Origin: CAJQQY01 sp964564545
Lineage (GTDB): Bacteria; Bacteroidota; Bacteroidia; Chitinophagales; Saprospiraceae
DNA length: 64,000 bases
Direction of reading: 5' to 3'
Assembly: GCA_964564545.1 (NCBI GenBank)
Contig: CAZMBP010000147.1
Coordinates: forward strand, 1 to 64,000
Shown: positions 49,026 to 57,941 of the stretch, one piece after another
Position numbering within the stretch: position 1 is the first letter of the stretch
Layout of the letters: every line of letters begins with the position of its first letter
The notes under the pieces: model-generated
What the model was told of the DNA's origin: nothing
The model's input: the letters and a program-made list of their open reading frames with translations, nothing else
The model's database searches: none
Position numbers and translations under genes: made by a program

Positions 49026-51563
49026 ATGAAACATACTTATGATATAATTGGAATGAGTTGTAATGGTTGTCGAACAAAGGTTGAAAAAACACTTTCTGAA
49101 ATGGAAGGAATCCAATCAGCTGAGGTTACGCTCAATCCGCCTGTGGCTATCATTATCATGGAAAAACATATTTCTACGAAAAAAATGCAAGCGGCACTAA
49201 GTGCTGTTGGTAATTATTCTATAAAAATGTCAAATGATCATGACGACAAAAAACAACATACACACGTCAAGGAAAAATCGGAACATATACATCATCATTC
49301 ATTAAATGTTCCTGATAAATTGCAGAAAAACAGCCAAGGTAAATACTATTGTCCCATGCAATGCGAAGGAGATAAAGTTTATGGCAAAATGGGAAGTTGT
49401 CCTGTGTGTGGAATGAATTTGGAAAAGATACCTGAACTTTCTTTTTCTAAAACACAATACACTTGTCCGATCCATCCTGAGATTATTGAGGATCAATCTG
49501 GCGATTGTTCTATCTGTGGAATGGCTTTAATAGCCATAGAACCAAAAGATGAGGAAGAAGATAAAACTTATAAAGAGTTGCTAAAAAAACTTAAAATTTC
49601 CATTGTATTTACTTTACCTATTTTTATTATTGCGATGTCAGAAATGATTCCTAACAATCCTTTTACAAAAATATTTTCCCAAAAATTTTGGAATTGGATT
49701 CAATTTGGATTGTCATTGCCTGTTGTATTTTTTGCAACATGGATGTTTTTTCAAAGGGCTTGGAATTCGCTTAAAACCTGGAATCTAAATATGTTTACTT
49801 TGATCGGAATTGGAGCTGGAGCAGCATTTATATTTAGCATATTTGCAATGTTGTTTCCTTCTATTTTTCCGGAAGATTTCAAAACTGAGAGTGGAACTGT
49901 TTTTATTTATTTCGAAGCGGTGACGGTGATTTTAACCTTAGTATTACTAGGTCAAGTCTTGGAAGCAAGAGCTCATAGTCAAACAAGTGGTGCCATAAAA
50001 GAATTACTAAAACTAGCTCCAACTCAAGCGACTATTTTACAAAATGGAATAGAAAAAGTCATTGCAATAAATGATATTCAACTTGGAAATTTAATACGTG
50101 TTAAACCAGGTGAAAAAATTCCTGTTGATGGAATTATAACAGAAGGAAATACTACAATCGACGAATCAATGATTACTGGTGAACCTATTCCAGTTGACAA
50201 AAAAGTCAATGATTCCGTGAGTTCTGGCACTATCAATGGAACCAAATCATTTGTTTTGAAAGCTGAAAGAGTAGGCGCAGATACTTTGTTATCGCAAATA
50301 ATTCAAATGGTTAATGATGCGAGTAGATCACAGGCTCCTATCCAAAAATTGGCTGATAAAATATCAAAATATTTCGTCCCAATAGTTGTGGGTATTTCCA
50401 TTTTGACATTTATAACTTGGGCAAATTTTGGACCTGATCCTGCCTTGGTATTCGCTTTTGTAAATGCCATTGCTGTTTTAATTATTGCTTGTCCATGTGC
50501 ATTAGGACTGGCCACACCAATGTCTGTGATGGTTGGAGTTGGAAAAGGAGCTCAATCTGGAGTACTGATTAAAAATGCAGAAGCTTTAGAAAAAATGGAT
50601 AAAATTGATATTTTATTAACAGATAAAACAGGAACAATAACAGAGGGAAAACCATCTGTAGAAAAAATAATTCCTGTTAATGATATTAATGTAAATACAT
50701 TGTTACAAAATATTGCTTCACTTAACCAATATAGTGAACATCCACTTGCTGAAGCAGTTGTCAAATATGGAATTAAACAAAATGTAGAATTAATTTCCAT
50801 TGATGATTTTGAAGCTATTGCAGGAAAAGGTGTCATTGGCACTATCCATGGAAAAAAGGTCGCCTTGGGAAATCAAAAATTGATGGAACAACTCAATATT
50901 CAACTTTCAAATGTGTTGGTTAAGCAAGTTGAACAGGAGCAAACTTTAGGAAAAACTGTTTCATTTATTGCGGAAGAAAATGAAGGAGTCGGATTCGTAG
51001 TACTTTCAGATGCGATCAAAAATACGAGTCAAAAAGCCATTCAATCGCTAATGGAGAAAGGTATTGAAGTCGTCATGCTTACAGGTGATAATCACAAAAC
51101 TGCAACAGCAGTTGCCAATAAATTAAAGCTATCAAAATTCAAAGCAGAGTGTTTACCCGAGGATAAACTCAAAGAAATCAAAGCTCTACAAGCAGAAGGA
51201 AAAGTTGTTGCAATGGCTGGAGATGGAATTAATGATGCACCTGCCCTAGCACAATCAGATATTGGAATTGCCATGGGAACAGGAACTGATGTAGCAATTG
51301 AGAGTGCTGAAATTACTTTGCTAAAAGGTGATTTGCAAGGAATCGTAAAAGCAAAAAACCTAAGTCAAGCAGTCATGAAGAATATAAAACAAAATCTATT
51401 TTTTGCTTTTGTTTATAATATTATAGGTGTTCCAATTGCAGCCGGAGTTTTGTATCCATTTTTTGGAATATTATTATCTCCAATGATTGCTGCAGCAGCA
51501 ATGAGTTTTAGTTCAGTCTCTGTGATTACAAATTCATTACGATTACGCCACAATAAATTGTAA
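49026..51563 (+). CDS. copA: Copper-translocating P-type ATPase
   Basis: An 845-residue P1B ATPase. An N-terminal HMA domain has IIGMSCNGCRTKV. It is followed by a His-rich region (HDDKKQHTHVKEKSEHIHHHS) and two heavy-metal-binding zinc-ribbon-like repeats, YYCPMQCEG..CPVCGM and YTCPIHPE..CSICGM. The membrane domain has the CPC transport site in IACPCALGLA (near 488), and the catalytic set is complete: TGEP, DKTGT (near 532), and GDGINDAP (near 732). It pumps Cu(I) out of the cytoplasm. The HMA-AraC regulator upstream supports this metal. Confidence 0.94.
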   Translation: MKHTYDIIGMSCNGCRTKVEKTLSEMEGIQSAEVTLNPPVAIIIMEKHISTKKMQAALSAVGNYSIKMSNDHDDKKQHTHVKEKSEHIHHHSLNVPDKLQKNSQGKYYCPMQCEGDKVYGKMGSCPVCGMNLEKIPELSFSKTQYTCPIHPEIIEDQSGDCSICGMALIAIEPKDEEEDKTYKELLKKLKISIVFTLPIFIIAMSEMIPNNPFTKIFSQKFWNWIQFGLSLPVVFFATWMFFQRAWNSLKTWNLNMFTLIGIGAGAAFIFSIFAMLFPSIFPEDFKTESGTVFIYFEAVTVILTLVLLGQVLEARAHSQTSGAIKELLKLAPTQATILQNGIEKVIAINDIQLGNLIRVKPGEKIPVDGIITEGNTTIDESMITGEPIPVDKKVNDSVSSGTINGTKSFVLKAERVGADTLLSQIIQMVNDASRSQAPIQKLADKISKYFVPIVVGISILTFITWANFGPDPALVFAFVNAIAVLIIACPCALGLATPMSVMVGVGKGAQSGVLIKNAEALEKMDKIDILLTDKTGTITEGKPSVEKIIPVNDINVNTLLQNIASLNQYSEHPLAEAVVKYGIKQNVELISIDDFEAIAGKGVIGTIHGKKVALGNQKLMEQLNIQLSNVLVKQVEQEQTLGKTVSFIAEENEGVGFVVLSDAIKNTSQKAIQSLMEKGIEVVMLTGDNHKTATAVANKLKLSKFKAECLPEDKLKEIKALQAEGKVVAMAGDGINDAPALAQSDIGIAMGTGTDVAIESAEITLLKGDLQGIVKAKNLSQAVMKNIKQNLFFAFVYNIIGVPIAAGVLYPFFGILLSPMIAAAAMSFSSVSVITNSLRLRHNKL

Positions 51564-51602
51564 AAAATAGTTCTAAATATATCTATTCATTAAAAACAAA
51601 AA

Positions 51603-51626
51603 GCGCCGAAATTTTCATTTCGGCGC
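51603..51626 (-). terminator. GC-rich hairpin, likely terminator on the minus strand
   Basis: Perfect 9-bp stem GCGCCGAAA (51603-51611) with TTTCGGCGC (51618-51626), six-base loop. On the minus strand it is followed by a T-rich stretch (complement of the A-rich 51588-51602), and it lies 54 bases after the gene ending at 51681; it also separates copA. Confidence 0.7.
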
Positions 51627-51680
51627 CATGACGCAAATTTTTGCTAATTCTATTTAGCTATAGTTGGTTTAAGAATTTTC

Positions 51681-52097
51681 TTATAAATCATAAATGGAAT
51701 CATAAATTCTCTGTAAATCAAAATTGTTCTCTTCTTGATGTACTAAGCAAATGCATCCATCAATTCTCTTTCCTTTAATTTTTCCAAATTGCATTTTAAA
51801 ATCGTTTTCAACATTAAAAAACATTTGGATAATGTCATTTGGAAAAACGGAATCAACGTGTTTCCCCAAGACAAAAGCAACATATTTACTTTGAATACTT
51901 GTTGCACTCACACAGAATTTCCCTTTGATTTTACCATGAATATCAGTTTCATGAAGGTATTTTAACGGTTCATCTTCATCCACACAAAGCTCATGAGCAC
52001 TAATTCGTAAATCTAATTCATTGTATAAATCGACTAAGTCTTCAGATGGTGGGTTTTGAAGTACACGAGAAACCCTTTTATAACTTATCATGTTCAC
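51681..52097 (-). CDS. Hypothetical 138-residue protein
   Basis: A soluble protein with no signal peptide. The N-terminal 35 residues look helical (ISYKRVSRVLQNPPSEDLVDLYNELDLRISAHELC), the rest is a mixture of strands such as KGKFCVSATSIQSKYVAFVLG and MFFNVENDFKMQFGKIKGKRIDGCICLV. I do not recognise the family. The codon usage and composition look like the neighbours. It is a single gene with a terminator. Confidence 0.55.
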   Translation of the reverse strand: MNMISYKRVSRVLQNPPSEDLVDLYNELDLRISAHELCVDEDEPLKYLHETDIHGKIKGKFCVSATSIQSKYVAFVLGKHVDSVFPNDIIQMFFNVENDFKMQFGKIKGKRIDGCICLVHQEENNFDLQRIYDSIYDL

Positions 52098-52295
52098 GGA
52101 ATTTAAAATTATTGGATAAAATTACATTGTTGACTTTGCAATCTTTTTGCCAAAAATTTCAAATAGACCATTTTCCTAATAATAAAAAAAGCAAATCTGC
52201 TTATACATGCACAAAACAACAATTTATAAAAAATTTATTGTCAGCACTTTATAAATATTTAAACATCCAATAGGAAGATTAGACCTTTTTGTGGC

Positions 52296-52670
52296 TTATT
52301 TCGAAGATTTGTAGCAATTCCAAGTTTGAGGAATTCCAGCATTATTCATTTCCAAGATAAGACTATCAGAAGTGAGGTTTACCACTCTAACGACTTTTTC
52401 GATTCGATCAGAGTTTAACGTATCTGTTGTATATAATTTTCCATCCTTGGTATGAAAATTACCAGCTTCATTATAATAAGATATGTTATATGTATAAGTA
52501 CCATTAGGCAAAAAATTAAAGGTTGCTTTTTCCGCACCTTTATCAACGGGTTTGCCTTTTTCAAGCATAGAAGCCACTTTCCATTTTCCATGGAGTAATG
52601 TTTCGTCGATCTTTTTGCAAGTAAATAGTAAAAATGGAAGAGAAAGAAGGAGTAGAATTTTGAACTTCAT
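52296..52670 (-). CDS. Lipocalin-like lipoprotein
   Basis: A 124-residue lipoprotein from the ATG at 52670: signal MKFKILLLLSLPFLLFTC with lipobox LFTC. The mature part begins KKIDETLLHGKWKVASMLEKGKPVD and has the pattern FNFLPNGTYTYNISYYNEAGNFHTKDGKLYTTD..ILEM of the lipocalin_4-type domain (GxW motif in HGKWKV and beta-barrel strands). Such lipoproteins are common in Bacteroidota, with unknown ligands. An in-frame ATG at 52685 is five codons earlier. No operon partner. Confidence 0.75.
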   Translation of the reverse strand: MKFKILLLLSLPFLLFTCKKIDETLLHGKWKVASMLEKGKPVDKGAEKATFNFLPNGTYTYNISYYNEAGNFHTKDGKLYTTDTLNSDRIEKVVRVVNLTSDSLILEMNNAGIPQTWNCYKSSK

Positions 52671-52738
52671 GTTTTTTATTTTCATAACTCAGATGAGAAG
52701 AAAAGTAACTGTTGAAAAACAATATCATCGATTCTCAA

Positions 52739-52766
52739 GTAGAGACAAGGCGTGCCTTGTCTCTAC
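52739..52766. repeat. Palindromic repeat GTAGAGACAAGG
   Basis: Perfect 12-bp inverted repeat (52739-52750 with 52755-52766), loop CGTG. GTAGAGACnnn hairpins are highly iterated in many cyanobacterial and some Bacteroidota genomes. It lies between the lipocalin-like gene and the nhaB stop. A degenerate single arm of the same family (GTAGAGACGCAATG) is seen at 58422-58435. Confidence 0.75.
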
Positions 52767-52780
52767 CTAAACCATCATAA

Positions 52781-54310
52781 TTATCCTAAGAAATACATCA
52801 CACCTGCCAAACCAACACCACCTAAAACAATAGTATATGGTAAAGCCATCTTAACCATTTTTCCATAAGATAAATTAATAAGTGGAGCAAGTGCAGAAGT
52901 CAATAAAAATAAGAATGCTGCTTGTCCATTCGGAGTTGCTACACTTGGAAGATTAGTTCCTGTATTAATTGCAATAGCCAATTTTTCAAATTGCTCTCTA
53001 GAAATATCACCAGCATCAAAAACACTTTTAACCTCTCCTATGTAAACTGTTGCCACAAAAACATTATCACTAATCATTGATAACAACCCATTGGCAATAT
53101 AAAACATCGTAGGCTGCTGAGAAGGCTCTAAAGTCAACGCCCAATTAATAATGGGGCTAAATAAATGTTGGTCATGAATCATAGCTACAATTACAAAAAA
53201 TACCACTAAAAGTCCTGTAAAAGGTAATGCTTCTTCAAATGCTTTTCCAATGGAATGTTCATCAATGATTCCCGTAAAAGCAGTTTGAACAATGATCAAT
53301 CCTAATCCAATAATTCCTACAGGAGCTAAATGTAGTGCCAATCCTATAATTAATAAAACTGCTGAAATTGCTTGAACAATCAAAGCATACTTTTCCTTAT
53401 CAGTTCTTTTGGCATCAGCCTCCGCAGTATAACTTTCGATGATTCCTCTAGCAACTGGAGGCAATTCAGCACCATATCCAAAAAGTTTCGTTTTTTCTAG
53501 AAAAATGGTTGTCAATAAACCAAATGCTAAAACCGGCATGGTGATAGGAGCCATTTGTTTGTAGAATTCAATGAAATCCCAGCCCATTCTTTCTCCAATC
53601 AATAAGTTTTGAGGTTCTCCAACTAAAGTACAAACTCCTCCTAAAGCAGTCCCCACTACCCCATGCATCACTAAACTTCTTAAAAATGAACGGAATTGTT
53701 CTAAAGTTTCTCCACTTAATTCCTTCCTATCCAGAACACCACTTTGGTCATAATCCGCGGAACTAGAATGAATTTTATGATAAACTCCATAAAATCCAAC
53801 AGTTACACTTATCAATACAGCTGTAACAGTTAAAGCGTCCAAAAATGCAGAAAGTACTGCTGCAAGGAATACAAATAACAGCGATAAAACCATTTTGGAT
53901 TTTACTTTAGTAAAAACTTTACTAAAAATGTACATCAATAATGGCTTCATAAAATAAATCCCAGCCACCATAAATACTAAAAGTAAAATCACTTCTAGGT
54001 TATGTTCCACTTCTAGGATTACACCACCTTTTACAGCTTTTCCTAATTCATCGTAAACAACTTTACCATGATCAAGTTTATACATTGGATGTGTTAAACC
54101 TAAAAGAAGAGCTTGAATGGCTAAAAGACCTCCAGATTGAAGAGGATAACATTTTAAAGCCATCGCAAGAGTAAAAATGAATTCACCAATGAATAGCCAA
54201 GCTGTAATTTTTGGACCCAGAATAAATAAAGAAAATACGTTAAATACTAAGAATCCAATCATGGTATACTTAAACCAGGTTGGGCTTTTTCCTAAAAAAC
54301 TATCAAGCAT
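52781..54310 (-). CDS. nhaB: Na+/H+ antiporter NhaB
   Basis: A 509-residue membrane protein, the usual NhaB length. Strong family blocks are LFILGPKITAWLFIGEFIFTLAMALKCYPLQSGGLLAIQALLLG, LVFMVAGIYFMKPLL, FLSAFLDALTVTAVLISVTVGFYGVYHKI, MHGVVGTALGGVCTLVGEPQNLLIGERMGWDF, and near the end ISDNVFVATVYIGEVKS and AINTGTNLPSVATPNGQAAFLFL. These segments carry the conserved Asp and polar residues of the Na+ site. It exports Na+ using H+ and is a second antiporter besides the one at 39755, fitting a salty habitat. Single gene. Confidence 0.93.
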   Translation of the reverse strand: MLDSFLGKSPTWFKYTMIGFLVFNVFSLFILGPKITAWLFIGEFIFTLAMALKCYPLQSGGLLAIQALLLGLTHPMYKLDHGKVVYDELGKAVKGGVILEVEHNLEVILLLVFMVAGIYFMKPLLMYIFSKVFTKVKSKMVLSLLFVFLAAVLSAFLDALTVTAVLISVTVGFYGVYHKIHSSSADYDQSGVLDRKELSGETLEQFRSFLRSLVMHGVVGTALGGVCTLVGEPQNLLIGERMGWDFIEFYKQMAPITMPVLAFGLLTTIFLEKTKLFGYGAELPPVARGIIESYTAEADAKRTDKEKYALIVQAISAVLLIIGLALHLAPVGIIGLGLIIVQTAFTGIIDEHSIGKAFEEALPFTGLLVVFFVIVAMIHDQHLFSPIINWALTLEPSQQPTMFYIANGLLSMISDNVFVATVYIGEVKSVFDAGDISREQFEKLAIAINTGTNLPSVATPNGQAAFLFLLTSALAPLINLSYGKMVKMALPYTIVLGGVGLAGVMYFLG

Positions 54311-54452
54311 AAGGTTTTTCTTTTTGAATTGATATATTATAATATAGGTCTATTTCTAAACCCGCACAATGTACTTAGAATGGTTGAATTATTTGACAAA
54401 ATTCTTTGTTTTTTACAATGTATTATTTTAGAATACTTTTCAGTAAAAACCT

Positions 54453-54460
54453 TATTTTTG
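54453..54460 (+). promoter_or_regulatory. Promoter -7 box of dusB
   Basis: TATTTTTG fits TAnnTTTG, 22 bases before the dusB ATG, so the leader would be very short. AT-rich surroundings make it less certain. Confidence 0.45.
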
Positions 54461-54481
54461 TATAAATTTAGAGAATAAAAT

Positions 54482-55471
54482 ATGGTAAAAATAGGAAATA
54501 TAAATTTAGGAGAATTTCCACTTTTGTTGGCTCCAATGGAAGACGTGAGTGATCCACCGTTTCGTGCACTTTGCAAAGAGCAGGGATGTGATATGATGTA
54601 CACGGAATTTATTTCAGTTGAAGGATTGATTCGTGATGCAAGTAAAAGTGTCCAAAAATTAGACATTTATGACTACGAAAGGCCAGTTGGAATTCAAATC
54701 TTTGGAGCTGAAGAAGATTCTATGAGACGTGCTGCTGAAATTGTTGAAGAAGCTCAACCTGAAGTTTTGGACATCAACTTTGGTTGTCCAGTAAAAAAAG
54801 TGGTTTGCAAAATGGCAGGTGCAGGTATTCTTCAAGACATTGACAGGATGGTAAAATTGACTGACTATATTGTAAAATCTACCAATCTTCCTGTGACTGT
54901 AAAAACGCGTCTTGGTTGGGATGATAATACAAAATATATTGAAGAAGTGGCGGAACGATTGCAAGACGTAGGCATCAAAGCATTATCTATTCATGGTCGT
55001 ACTCGAAAGCAAATGTACAAAGGTGAAGCTGATTGGACTTTGATTGGAAAAATTAAAGAAAATCCTAGAGTTCATATTCCGATTTTTGGAAATGGAGATA
55101 TTGATAGTCCTCAAAAAGCTAAATTATATCGTGAAAAGTATGGTGTGGACGGAATCATGATTGGACGAGCAAGTATTGGAAATCCATGGATTTTTAGAGA
55201 AATAAAACACTATTTTGAAACTGGAGAAATCCTAGCTCCTCCTACTATCAAGGAACGAGTAGCTGCTGCAAAACAGCACTTAACTCATTCTATTGAATGG
55301 AAAGGTGAGAAATTGGGAATTCTAGAAATGAGAAGGCATTACACTAATTACTTTAGAGGTTTTAGAAATATAAAACCTTACAGAATGAAATTAGTGACTA
55401 ATTTTAATCCTGATGACGTATTTGGAATTTTAGATCAGATTGAGGAGGATTATTCGGGAGTTCAAATTTAG
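54482..55471 (+). CDS. dusB: tRNA-dihydrouridine synthase DusB
   Basis: A 329-residue FMN enzyme of the Dus family. The TIM barrel starts PLLLAPMEDVSDPPFRALCKEQGCDMMYTEF, then QIFGAEEDSMRRAAEIVEE, LDINFGCPVKKVVCKMAGAGILQD with the catalytic Cys, VKTRLGWDD, IHGRTRKQMYKGEADW, GNGDI, MIGRASIGNPWIFREI and the C-terminal helical domain. It reduces uridine to dihydrouridine in tRNA. The PMxDVTD start and the GCPV motif fit DusB. Monocistronic, followed by the hairpin at 55469-55533. Confidence 0.95.
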   Translation: MVKIGNINLGEFPLLLAPMEDVSDPPFRALCKEQGCDMMYTEFISVEGLIRDASKSVQKLDIYDYERPVGIQIFGAEEDSMRRAAEIVEEAQPEVLDINFGCPVKKVVCKMAGAGILQDIDRMVKLTDYIVKSTNLPVTVKTRLGWDDNTKYIEEVAERLQDVGIKALSIHGRTRKQMYKGEADWTLIGKIKENPRVHIPIFGNGDIDSPQKAKLYREKYGVDGIMIGRASIGNPWIFREIKHYFETGEILAPPTIKERVAAAKQHLTHSIEWKGEKLGILEMRRHYTNYFRGFRNIKPYRMKLVTNFNPDDVFGILDQIEEDYSGVQI

Positions 55472-55533
55472 ACTGTTGAACTGTTGAACTGTTTTTTAAT
55501 GGAAAACAAAGCAAATAACAGTTCAACAGTCTA
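55469..55533. terminator. Long hairpin between convergent genes
   Basis: 17-bp perfect arms 55469-55485 and 55517-55533 with a 31-base loop. The left arm overlaps the dusB stop codon (55469-55471). A tandem duplication (TGTTGAACTGTTGAACTGTT) starts in the left arm. It lies between dusB and the minus-strand membrane protein gene, so it probably serves both ends. The T-run is weak. Confidence 0.7.
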
Positions 55534-55535
55534 GT

Positions 55536-56963
55536 CTACTTCTCAATAGTTCTAATAATCAATTCCGACTCTCTAATTCCTTCCTTTTTTAGATTTTTTC
55601 GATAGTCAATTCCCTCATCAATTGCCTCACTTTTGTCATCATAAAGCCATTCAATATAAACTATATAGTCCTCGCTATCTGGATAAAAACATCCTAACCA
55701 AAGTACATTAGCTTTAAATCCACTACGACGAAGTAAATTCATACGCCGTTCCGCAGCTCCCATCCCCTTGAATATTCCATCTTGGATAACATGTTTTTTT
55801 CCATAAAAATTAAAGAAACGAGAACAATCGTAACCTGTTAAATTTTCGCCTTTCGATTCAACAAAGATTTCTGTTCCACCTTTTCCTGTTAATTGATCTT
55901 TCTTTTTTAATGGAGCTCTTTTCATCACAAAATCATCTCGCTTATCTTTTTCAACTATAGCAATATATGAATCTGGTTTTTTCTTACTATAAGGTTCAAC
56001 CGCAGCAGAATCAATCATTTGGTGGAATTCATCGTTTTTTCGAAGCTTAGCTGCCTCTGATAATTTTTCATTATACTTCGCTTCATCTTTAATATAAACA
56101 AAATCCTTCTCTCTTAAATCTTCATAAGCCACAAAACCAATCAAACCAATCATGACTAATGAAGCAAAAACTGGTTTATAAAAATTCCTTCGATACCTTA
56201 AAACAGATTCATCAGGAGAAGACCAGCCAATTTTACTTTTAATAAATCCCCAAAAACCCAGGGCTTTACTTATAGTTTGACTTTTAGCAAAATTATCAAC
56301 TCCCATAAAATTCATCACCTTCCTTCCGCTTCCAAATAGTTCTTCTCGAGAAGGTGAAATAACCAAATGTGGATTCAATTCTTTATCAATAGATAACAAC
56401 CCAAATCCATTTCTGACACATTGAACTTTGAGTTCATCAAATGCCGGATCTTCCACTCCGTAAAATACATTATCACCAATCGCAACCCATTGTTCATCTA
56501 CATGATATTGCCGAAATTGTTCTAATGCATATATATATCTATACTTTGCTCTTCTCCCAAAAAAATATCGGTAGCCAATAAAAACAGATAGAAATACAAT
56601 ACTCAAGATTGCAGTCAATTCAATATGGCCTCTTTGAAATGCAAAAAGATGAAAATAATGTCCAAATAAAACTATCACAGCAACAATAAAACTCCCCCAC
56701 ATAAAAGCATCCCAATTCAAAAGTCGATGCTGCATTTTAAATTTAACCTCATCACGAGTGTCAAAGGAAGTGGCTTCAACTGAAGCGACAAATGGATCTT
56801 TACCTTCTTGAGGAAAGGTCAATAGCCCATCAGCGATGATACCTTGTTGAGTAGTTTGGTCGACTTTGATATCCGTCTTCCCGGTTCGGGGACGATGCTT
56901 ATAATACATTTTTAAAAATCGCAGCGCAGATTTTTTAATATTATTTTCGGATTGGGAAATCAT
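55536..56963 (-). CDS. Membrane protein with nuclease-like N-terminal region
   Basis: A 475-residue protein that I do not recognise as a named family. The N-terminal 75 residues (HRPRTGKTDIKVDQTTQQGIIADGLLTFPQEGKDPFVASVEATS) resemble a PD-(D/E)xK-like fold with D...E-x-T where the K should be, so catalysis is uncertain. Two membrane helices (near 88-108 and 116-135) follow, then a soluble region, another helix near 272-290, and a C-terminal SPOR/YcgB-like region (AAERRMNLLRRSGFKANVLWLGCFYPDSEDYIVYIEWLYDDKSEA). The start overlaps the folP stop codon by 4 bases (ATGA), so translation is coupled to folP. Confidence 0.6.
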   Translation of the reverse strand: MISQSENNIKKSALRFLKMYYKHRPRTGKTDIKVDQTTQQGIIADGLLTFPQEGKDPFVASVEATSFDTRDEVKFKMQHRLLNWDAFMWGSFIVAVIVLFGHYFHLFAFQRGHIELTAILSIVFLSVFIGYRYFFGRRAKYRYIYALEQFRQYHVDEQWVAIGDNVFYGVEDPAFDELKVQCVRNGFGLLSIDKELNPHLVISPSREELFGSGRKVMNFMGVDNFAKSQTISKALGFWGFIKSKIGWSSPDESVLRYRRNFYKPVFASLVMIGLIGFVAYEDLREKDFVYIKDEAKYNEKLSEAAKLRKNDEFHQMIDSAAVEPYSKKKPDSYIAIVEKDKRDDFVMKRAPLKKKDQLTGKGGTEIFVESKGENLTGYDCSRFFNFYGKKHVIQDGIFKGMGAAERRMNLLRRSGFKANVLWLGCFYPDSEDYIVYIEWLYDDKSEAIDEGIDYRKNLKKEGIRESELIIRTIEK

Positions 56964-57814
56964 AGTGTCTCTTGTTCGTGATTAAGTTGTTTCCAGAGAG
57001 TGATTGTTTCTTTCGCTTCTTTTACATCATGTACTCTCAAAATTTTTGCACCTCGTTCTAATGCAAAGGTGTTCAAAACTGTTGTTCCATTTAAAGCTTC
57101 TTGTGGAGTTGAATTGAGCACTTTGTAAATCATACTTTTTCGAGAAACCCCTGCAAGTAAAGATAAGTCCAAAATTTTAAATATGGCAAAATTTTGTAAT
57201 AATTGGTAGTTATGTCCAATGGTTTTTCCAAAACCAAAGCCTGGATCCAATATAATATCCTTTACACCTAATGCTCTTAGGGCTCCAACTTTTTTTATAA
57301 AAAAGTCCAACACAGTTTTCGTAACATCTTGATAATCAGGACTTTGCTGCATATTGTCAGGTTTTCCTTGCATATGCATTAAAATGTAGGGAACATTTAA
57401 TTCTGCCACAGTTTTAAACATTTCATTATCTATACTTCCAGCTGAAATATCGTTAATTATAGAAGCTCCGACAGCAACACTTTGCCTAGCCACCTCTGAT
57501 CGAACAGTATCTATTGAAATAATTGTGTCTGGAAAATGGGTTTTAATTTTTTTAATAATTGGAATAACTCGATTCAATTCTTCTTCCACATTAATTATTT
57601 CTGCACCTGGTCGCGACGACATTCCACCAATATCAATAATGGTTGCACCTTCCGTGATCATCTTTTCTACTTGTTGTAACAATGCTTTTGCATCCTCATA
57701 TTTCCCTCCATCAAAAAAAGAATCAGGCGTTACATTTAAAACTCCCATGATGATAGGATCAGAGAGATCGATCAACTGACCATTACAATTTAAAGTAGAT
57801 TTTTGATGAAGCAT
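56960..57814 (-). CDS. folP: Dihydropteroate synthase
   Basis: A 284-residue TIM barrel. Conserved blocks are IMGVLNVTPDSFFDGGKY (near residue 24), the second FolP signature IIDIGGMSSRPGAE (near 60), and IILDPGFGFGKTIGHNYQLL (near 190), with AGVSRKSM and RVHDVKEA at the end. It joins p-aminobenzoate and the pterin diphosphate in folate synthesis, the target of sulfonamides. It overlaps the next gene by 4 bases, so the two are translated together. Confidence 0.97.
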   Translation of the reverse strand: MLHQKSTLNCNGQLIDLSDPIIMGVLNVTPDSFFDGGKYEDAKALLQQVEKMITEGATIIDIGGMSSRPGAEIINVEEELNRVIPIIKKIKTHFPDTIISIDTVRSEVARQSVAVGASIINDISAGSIDNEMFKTVAELNVPYILMHMQGKPDNMQQSPDYQDVTKTVLDFFIKKVGALRALGVKDIILDPGFGFGKTIGHNYQLLQNFAIFKILDLSLLAGVSRKSMIYKVLNSTPQEALNGTTVLNTFALERGAKILRVHDVKEAKETITLWKQLNHEQETL

Positions 57815-57941
57815 TAAATAAGTTGTTTGTTAAATCTATTCCCAAAATTATAATAATTTTGGGATTTACATAAAACGGGTGCATCAGTCTTAAAACATTA
57901 AACGACTATTAGGAACGTTTTACAAATCAAAAACTAAAATT

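Noticed and set aside
52046..52273. A 75-codon plus-strand frame antisense to the start of the 138-residue gene
   Set aside because: It is only partly outside the opposite gene, has no recognisable motif and no promoter; most likely chance.
57883..57925. Fourth copy of the dispersed AACGTC repeat
   Set aside because: Only short words match (TTAAAACATTAAACG, GGAACGTTTTAC) with a different order; too weak to claim.
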